Assembly: GCA_947168865.1 (NCBI GenBank) | Contig: CAMVNN010000004.1 | Span: 1-58,533 of the forward strand | Length of the DNA stretch: 58,533 bases | Source: an uncultured Bacillota bacterium | GTDB lineage: Bacteria; Bacillota_I; Bacilli_A; RF39; UBA660 | Direction of reading: 5' to 3' | Shown: one piece after another, positions 54,140-58,533 of the stretch | Layout of the letters: each line of letters starts with the position of its first letter | Numbering within the stretch: the stretch's first letter is position 1 | Notes under the pieces: model-generated | Told to the model about the DNA's origin: nothing | Database searches by the model: none | What the model saw: the letters and a program-made list of their open reading frames with translations, nothing else | Program-made: the position numbers and the translations under genes

Positions 54140-54228
54140 GTTATTATGATATAATAATATGTAGAGGAACACTTACGTGTTACCTTGGTTGTTTTGGATA
54201 TTAGGTATTACTACCTAATATTTTTTTA
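54140..54228 (+). ncRNA. Candidate structured small RNA, copy C
   Basis: Extended -10 TGATATAAT (TATAAT 54150-54155). Outer stem GAGG/CCTT (54164-54167 with 54183-54186) encloses AACAC-TTAC-GTGTT. ACCTTGGTTG follows, then the terminator ATATTAGGTA/TACCTAATAT (54198-54221), T-run and TTATTACAAG. Its terminator covers the stop codon of the convergent 31-residue hydrophobic peptide gene. Confidence 0.6.
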
Positions 54229-54310
54229 TTACAAGTAGAATAATGAGAATTAGGAAAAGAATTATAATGATATAGCCCATTAGGTATAAAATATAATATC
54301 TTTTACTCAT
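54215..54310 (-). CDS. Hydrophobic 31-residue peptide, possible type I toxin
   Basis: The frame from ATG at 54310 gives a short basic start (MSKRYYILY), one membrane helix (YIIIILFLILIILLVI) and KKY, then TAG inside the terminator stem of small RNA copy C. AAGAAGTGATGGT precedes the ATG. Size, helix and basic tail resemble type I toxin peptides, and the opposite-strand RNA overlaps its 3' end, as in txpA/ratA-type systems. Function is inference. Confidence 0.55.
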   Translation of the reverse strand: MSKRYYILYLMGYIIIILFLILIILLVIKKY

Positions 54311-54326
54311 ACCATCACTTCTTTAT

Positions 54327-54360
54327 AACAAAAAGAACCAAGGTAATTTCAGTGCCCTCC
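54327..54360 (-). promoter_or_regulatory. Small-RNA-like leader motif, copy D
   Basis: On the minus strand GGAGGGCAC, then ATTACCTTGGTTCTTTTTG, match the 5' half of copies A-C (GAGG, CAC, ACCTTGG), but without the inner hairpin partner or the terminator. It forms the leader of the 31-residue peptide gene. Confidence 0.5.
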
Positions 54361-54411
54361 ATTCATAAATATACTTTGTATATGTTTAAATTTCCTTTAA
54401 AGAATAAAAAA

Positions 54412-54432
54412 AATAATGGGAAATCCATTATT
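54412..54432 (-). terminator. Terminator AATAATGG / CCATTATT
   Basis: Eight-bp stem followed by eight T on the minus strand, overlapping the stop of the DUF5684 gene. Confidence 0.8.
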
Positions 54433-54883
54433 AATTAAATTTATATCCACATTTAGAACAGAAGTTAGCATTACCTTCTAATTTAGTTCCACAACTTGGA
54501 CAAAATTTTGAATTTGATTTAGTATATTTATACTTTTTACTACCTAATATTGGCCAGAATACATATGGTAAAAGTAATAATCCAACTACAAATCCTGTTG
54601 ATTCATTAAATCTCTTAACAATCTCAATATAAGTTACAACTTGAGCATAAATATTAGCAAATGGTATAAAATAAAGAGCTATATACCAAGTTGGTAATTC
54701 TGCTATTTCAAGTAGAACAATATAATTATAAATTGGAACTATTGCTGCCCATCCTGGTTTTCCTGCTTTCTCAAATACTTTCCACATTCCAACAATTGTT
54801 AGAATAGAAACAGCTAAAGCCATTATCATTATAAAAATAAACATAAAAAGAAAAAAGCCAAAAAATATGTCAGTTTCACTCAT
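54431..54883 (-). CDS. DUF5684-type membrane protein with C-terminal zinc ribbon
   Basis: The 150-residue protein has three or four membrane segments with GMWKVFEKAGKPGWAAIVPIYNYIVLLEIA, matching DUF5684 proteins. The C-terminal zinc ribbon FCPSCGTKL...NFCSKCGYKF supplies four Cys. It may be an envelope or signal-peptidase-adjacent protein; the role is unknown. GAGGTGATTTAA precedes the ATG. Confidence 0.85.
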   Translation of the reverse strand: MSETDIFFGFFLFMFIFIMIMALAVSILTIVGMWKVFEKAGKPGWAAIVPIYNYIVLLEIAELPTWYIALYFIPFANIYAQVVTYIEIVKRFNESTGFVVGLLLLPYVFWPILGSKKYKYTKSNSKFCPSCGTKLEGNANFCSKCGYKFN

Positions 54884-54929
54884 TTAAATCACCTCAATAA
54901 TTTTAGCACACATATCAATTTTAGTAAAA

Positions 54930-55766
54930 TTAACTATAACGTGCTTTAGATAGTATCTTCTCATCAATACTATCTAATAAATAATCAGGATTAATATTCT
55001 CTCCTTCACTTGCTATACGATAAAAAATATTCAATAATTCTTGATTAAATCCAATATAACTAAGATAATCAATATAATTATAAAATTCCTCACGATCAAG
55101 ATTAGCTATATTAGTACCTGCTATATAATTTAAAATCATAATTGTATAACAAAATAAATCTGAATCTTTTGTTGCTTCAATATAACCAAATTGATTTCGT
55201 GTGTGATATTTCTTAGGAACATACATCGCGAGTGAATATGGTGTTAAATACTTTGCTTGAGAAGAAAATCCTCGCCCGATTCTACAGGTATCCATATCAA
55301 CTACTTTGATTTTTCTTTCAAGTGGTACAACTAACACATTTTCTTCTTGAACATCACATATTGCAAAATTACGCATTTCACGATTCTTTCTAACTTCATC
55401 ACATTTGCGAAGCAAAGATCCAAATTTTTTCAAATAATCGATTTTTTCTCTATGACAGAAATTTGAAGATGCTAAAAAATGTTGTAAAGTAGAACAATTT
55501 TCCACCATTGGTTCTGTAAATGCTTGAATTTGGAACTCAGTTTGCATCAAAAAATCTGGAAGACAAAATTCACTTGGCAGAATATTACGACTCTTATCAA
55601 GCTCATTAATCGTATATAAAGTATTTGCAGTATATGATTGACTCCCATCAATAAATTTTAAAATATGTGGAGTTCCCCTAACCGAATATTTACAAACACG
55701 AGTATGCATACCAGATATAGGTTTAAGCTTTGCTAAATCATATGATGATATAAAAATACGTTCCAT
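54930..55766 (-). CDS. Protein-kinase-fold protein of unknown role
   Basis: The 278-residue protein resembles the kinase fold: an N-lobe strand pattern with YSVRGTPHILKFIDG (candidate Lys), then ICDVQEENVLVV near 139 in place of the catalytic loop (HxDxxxxN) and VVDMDTCRIG near 157 in place of the DFG region. The second half is helical. It could be a true or a dead kinase. GGAGATG precedes the ATG, with TGCTATAAT upstream. Divergent from the DUF3419-like gene. Confidence 0.6.
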   Translation of the reverse strand: MERIFISSYDLAKLKPISGMHTRVCKYSVRGTPHILKFIDGSQSYTANTLYTINELDKSRNILPSEFCLPDFLMQTEFQIQAFTEPMVENCSTLQHFLASSNFCHREKIDYLKKFGSLLRKCDEVRKNREMRNFAICDVQEENVLVVPLERKIKVVDMDTCRIGRGFSSQAKYLTPYSLAMYVPKKYHTRNQFGYIEATKDSDLFCYTIMILNYIAGTNIANLDREEFYNYIDYLSYIGFNQELLNIFYRIASEGENINPDYLLDSIDEKILSKARYS

Positions 55767-55822
55767 AAAACCACATCTCCGAAGCCATATTATAGCATAT
55801 TAAAAAAATATATACAAGGAAA

Positions 55823-55851
55823 TTGACTACCTCTTTTTTTTGTGCTATTAT
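55823..55851 (+). promoter_or_regulatory. Promoter of the DUF3419-like gene
   Basis: TTGACT (55823-55828), 17-base spacer, TATTAT (55846-55851) with extended TGC. The opposite-strand TATAAT for the kinase-fold gene is at 55789-55794. Confidence 0.75.
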
Positions 55852-55877
55852 AACGCCTATCAAAGGGGGATTTTAAT

Positions 55878-56765
55878 ATGTATATCATAACACCAAAAAA
55901 CATTCATAAAGATTTGCTTGAACGTGTAAAAGAAGGATCTGCTTCAGATAGTGAAATTGCTCAACTTTTAGTAGGCGGAGCAATCAACTATGATGCCAAA
56001 TTATTTGATCGCTATGCACCAATCTTTCGTCAAGCAAATGAACCATTCGAAAAATATTTAAGACAAGCAGATATTGAAGGAAAAGATGTCTTAACAGTTG
56101 CTGGTTCTGGAGACTTTTTAACTTGGGTTCTTCAAAATAAACCTGCTTCAATATCAACATTCGATGTTAATGCATTTACGGAATATTATCAAGCTTTAAA
56201 AATGGGAGCACTTTTAACACTTAGCTATTCTGAATACTTAGATTTCTTTTATGGTGTAAATATCTTCAGTGACAAATACTTTGAAAAAGTATTGAATGTT
56301 TTACCAAATTATGTTAGAGAGTTCTGGGAATCTTTAACTGATTATTTCGAACCAAATGAAATTATCACATCACCACTTTTTGTTCAAAGTGTTGTAACAA
56401 TAACTAATGCTCAAGAATATAACACATTTTTAAAAGATAGAGCTTCTTACATGAAAGCTAAAGAAGCAGCTATGAAAATTTACTATGCTTTCCATCGCAT
56501 TGACTTTAAAGAAATGAATGAAATTAAAAAGAAATTTGACACGATTTTCATAAGTAATATTGTTGATTATCAAAATTATGCTACAATCTTTGAAGCAATT
56601 ACCAAATTAAGAGAAAGTTTAGACTCAAATTTAAAAGATGATGGTGTCATTATTGCTTCAACATTTAGTCAAAATGCATTACCTAGAGTAATTGATCCAA
56701 ATGCCATTACTAGAAAAGCATCTGAATCAATATATGAATTAAGGATTAAAAAATGCAGACACTAG
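55878..56765 (+). CDS. DUF3419-like (BtaA-related) protein
   Basis: The 295-residue protein has a SAM-binding-like core VLTVAGSGDFLTWVLQNKPASISTFDVNAFTEYYQALKMGAL, characteristic of DUF3419 proteins related to BtaA. BtaA transfers a 3-amino-3-carboxypropyl group in betaine-lipid synthesis, but many relatives have other or unknown roles. AGGGGGA precedes the ATG. It overlaps the next gene by 13 bases. Confidence 0.78.
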   Translation: MYIITPKNIHKDLLERVKEGSASDSEIAQLLVGGAINYDAKLFDRYAPIFRQANEPFEKYLRQADIEGKDVLTVAGSGDFLTWVLQNKPASISTFDVNAFTEYYQALKMGALLTLSYSEYLDFFYGVNIFSDKYFEKVLNVLPNYVREFWESLTDYFEPNEIITSPLFVQSVVTITNAQEYNTFLKDRASYMKAKEAAMKIYYAFHRIDFKEMNEIKKKFDTIFISNIVDYQNYATIFEAITKLRESLDSNLKDDGVIIASTFSQNALPRVIDPNAITRKASESIYELRIKKCRH

Positions 56766-58533
56766 AAGCATATTATGAACACAACAAGAATAAGGAACTA
56801 TTCCCTATTCTTTTTAAACGATTAATTGATTGTGGATTTGAAAAAACTTTAGAAAAAATTGCTGAAGTTGATATTAATTTTGACCCGATTAATTTTGATG
56901 AAGAATTATTTCAAGAAAAATATATAGAAACTTATGGAATTAAAACATTATTAAAACTTCAAAATAGAATAGATATTAATCTATTAGAATCAGGATTGCG
57001 CAACGAAAGTGTAAGGAATAAAATAGCTTATTTTGCAAATGAAAGTATATTTGACAAAATATCTAAATCTCATATTTATAATGATAATTTTTCAATTGAA
57101 TTTTTTGAAAAAATCAAAAAAATATTCAATCGTTTTGAATTAAGTTGCTTTATAAAAATGATAACAACAATTAAAGATTATGAAATTGATGAAATAAAAG
57201 AAATTTTAAATAATCCTGAATTATTATTTAAATTTAGATTTTTATTAACTCGAATAAAAGATTTTTATTTTAGATTATTAGATAAAGATTTTTATAGTAA
57301 TGAATTCACAATATTCATTAAAACTTTAATTAAGAATCAAATTAGTACTGAGGATAATCCTAATGCTATATTTAATTTATTTAAAAAATATCATTTCTTA
57401 TTTAAAGACAATATTGTTATCTATTCTAAAACTATAAAATCATTCTTAGAAGACAAAAATCGTGATAATTATAATATTAAAGATTTAAATGATTTAGAAC
57501 ATTTCTTTGAAATAAGACTTAGATATTATAAAGATGATAATGAATTATTCTTAAGTGTTTTTAAGATGTCTAAAGAAGAATTATTAAGTAAAATAAAAAT
57601 GTTTATTGAAAAAAATAAAACTCTCAAATTCATTTCTTTAGAAGAAATAAAATTATTAAATGATTTAGATTATTTAAAAGAAAACCCAAGTTTTTTTGAT
57701 TATATTCAATCTAAGTACAATGAAGCTTGTAAAAAAGAAATTGCAAGTTCATTATATATACCAAAATCCAGTTCAAGAATAATTGATTTATCAGAAACCT
57801 ACTTTAGAGCAATCGCCCATAAAATTAGATTTGCATCAGGAAAAGCCATTGGTAAAAATTTGGTGAATGATCTTAGCTTATGGCATTCCAATTATATTGA
57901 TTCATCATATATATCAGGAACTTTAATTGATCAATATTCACTTGGAATGATTGATTCAACTGAATATACTCTTTGTTTCACTAGGGTTATTCCTAAATAT
58001 ATACTAGATATGGGTTTAGTAGATATATTTGCAACTATTTACTTATATTATAATAATTTACCAAATAAAAATTCTAATTTCTTTATTATAGATGATTTTA
58101 ATAAATCAACAAATGCTTTTTATAATGAAATCACATTAAGAAGATTTGATGAAAAAGCATTAGAACCAGATTTTGTATTAGGTTTTGATCATATAAATGC
58201 ATTTATGCAAGATGCTAGTAGCTATTTTCAAATACCAATTGGATTTATTGATTCAAATAAATCAGCTACTAGAATGAATAATCATAATATGATTTTATTA
58301 GAAAGAAAAATGTTCAAAGATTTGGCCATATTTATATATAAATTCTATGCTAGTTATCGTTATAACTATGATATTATTAAAAAGTATTTTAGTAATTCAA
58401 ATGACATTTTAAATAAAATAATAAGTGATTACTTAGTTAGTAAAGATGAAAACACAAGAGTTTCTTTAGAATATTTAATTGCTGTTTTTGAGAGAATAAA
58501 TGATGATTTATATCAAAATGGACTATTAATGTG
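56753..58533 (+). CDS. Large helical protein, partial at the window end
   Basis: Translation from ATG at 56753 runs at least 593 codons without a stop and leaves the window. The start is MQTLEAYYEHNKNKELFPIL; AAGGATTAAAA precedes it. The product is rich in Lys, Asn, Ile and Leu and mainly helical, with a later mixed part (RFASGKAIGKNLVNDLSLWH, VLGFDHINAFMQDASSYFQI). No family is recognised. It is translationally coupled to the DUF3419-like gene, so the two probably share a pathway. Confidence 0.8.
   Translation, partial: MQTLEAYYEHNKNKELFPILFKRLIDCGFEKTLEKIAEVDINFDPINFDEELFQEKYIETYGIKTLLKLQNRIDINLLESGLRNESVRNKIAYFANESIFDKISKSHIYNDNFSIEFFEKIKKIFNRFELSCFIKMITTIKDYEIDEIKEILNNPELLFKFRFLLTRIKDFYFRLLDKDFYSNEFTIFIKTLIKNQISTEDNPNAIFNLFKKYHFLFKDNIVIYSKTIKSFLEDKNRDNYNIKDLNDLEHFFEIRLRYYKDDNELFLSVFKMSKEELLSKIKMFIEKNKTLKFISLEEIKLLNDLDYLKENPSFFDYIQSKYNEACKKEIASSLYIPKSSSRIIDLSETYFRAIAHKIRFASGKAIGKNLVNDLSLWHSNYIDSSYISGTLIDQYSLGMIDSTEYTLCFTRVIPKYILDMGLVDIFATIYLYYNNLPNKNSNFFIIDDFNKSTNAFYNEITLRRFDEKALEPDFVLGFDHINAFMQDASSYFQIPIGFIDSNKSATRMNNHNMILLERKMFKDLAIFIYKFYASYRYNYDIIKKYFSNSNDILNKIISDYLVSKDENTRVSLEYLIAVFERINDDLYQNGLLM

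Noticed and set aside
32623..54228. Small RNA copies read as a known riboswitch (for example preQ1-like, because of the GAGG...CCTT stem)
   Set aside because: Conserved aptamer bases of the riboswitch classes I know are not present, and each copy ends in its own terminator without a downstream plus-strand gene.
1..58533. TGA-as-tryptophan code of some wall-less relatives
   Set aside because: TGA terminates complete genes here (for example the PfkB-like and cold-shock-like genes) and Trp is encoded by TGG throughout.
1..58533. tRNA, rRNA or insertion-sequence transposase genes
   Set aside because: I scanned by eye and saw no transposase-like protein, no rRNA-like sequence and no clear tRNA; a dedicated tRNA search was not possible.

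Overview
The window is AT-rich bacterial DNA with dense, mostly minus-strand gene clusters, Shine-Dalgarno sequences of the GGAGG or GGTGATA type, sigma-A-like promoters, and TGA used as a stop (for example at the ends of the PfkB-like and cold-shock-like genes). A PASTA-containing penicillin-binding protein and a full capsule locus show a walled cell. The overall look is a low-GC Bacillota lineage, probably an uncultured gut Bacilli/RF39-like group; that placement is inference, because no rRNA or other phylogenetic marker is present. I saw no rRNA, tRNA or CRISPR array.

Layout. 1-8 kb: a double-HTH regulator, a CDF metal transporter, a PAP2 membrane protein, an anchored surface protein, a PfkB-like sugar kinase with an Smr protein, a CYTH-like protein and a divergent DUF1846 protein. 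8-20 kb: galE, a GT2 glycosyltransferase, a 1154-residue helical protein of unknown function and a cold-shock-like protein in one transcription unit; an orphan T4SS-pilin-like protein; small membrane proteins; a GT2 and a TupA-like ATP-grasp protein; a Big_2-metallophosphoesterase surface protein. 20-32 kb: a DinJ/YafQ toxin-antitoxin pair, an HD/CmpB pair, a 1686-residue Cys-containing Big_2 surface protein, an LRR-transglutaminase plus HD pair, a PASTA penicillin-binding protein and a VanZ-like protein.

32.6-36.1 kb is an accessory island: one ORF6N gene and three DUF1016 (YhcG/PDDEXK nuclease) paralogues, each with its own promoter and most with their own terminator, joined by duplicated intergenic segments. 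A fourth DUF1016 gene lies at 53.2 kb. Three copies of a short, plus-strand, promoter-hairpin-terminator element (a candidate small RNA family) sit beside these genes. All four DUF1016 genes carry a different perfect odd-length palindrome centred on the same codon, and the ORF6N gene has one too. These are the most unusual signals in the window.

36.2-53.1 kb is a Wzy-dependent capsule/exopolysaccharide locus read on the minus strand. In transcription order it has an initiating sugar transferase, a GT2, two GT4s, a glucuronyl C5-epimerase, another GT4, a Wzy-like polymerase, a NodB-like deacetylase, a pyruvyl transferase, an FrhB-like Fe-S protein, a Wzx flippase and a GT4. A separately promoted trio follows: an HTH-galacturonokinase-like fusion, a UDP-glucuronate 4-epimerase and Ugd. 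The set points to a polymer containing uronic acids, possibly iduronate, and possibly pyruvylated.

54-58.5 kb holds a 31-residue hydrophobic peptide gene overlapped by one of the candidate small RNAs, a DUF5684 zinc-ribbon membrane protein, a kinase-fold protein, and a divergent DUF3419-like gene overlapping a large helical protein that runs off the window end.
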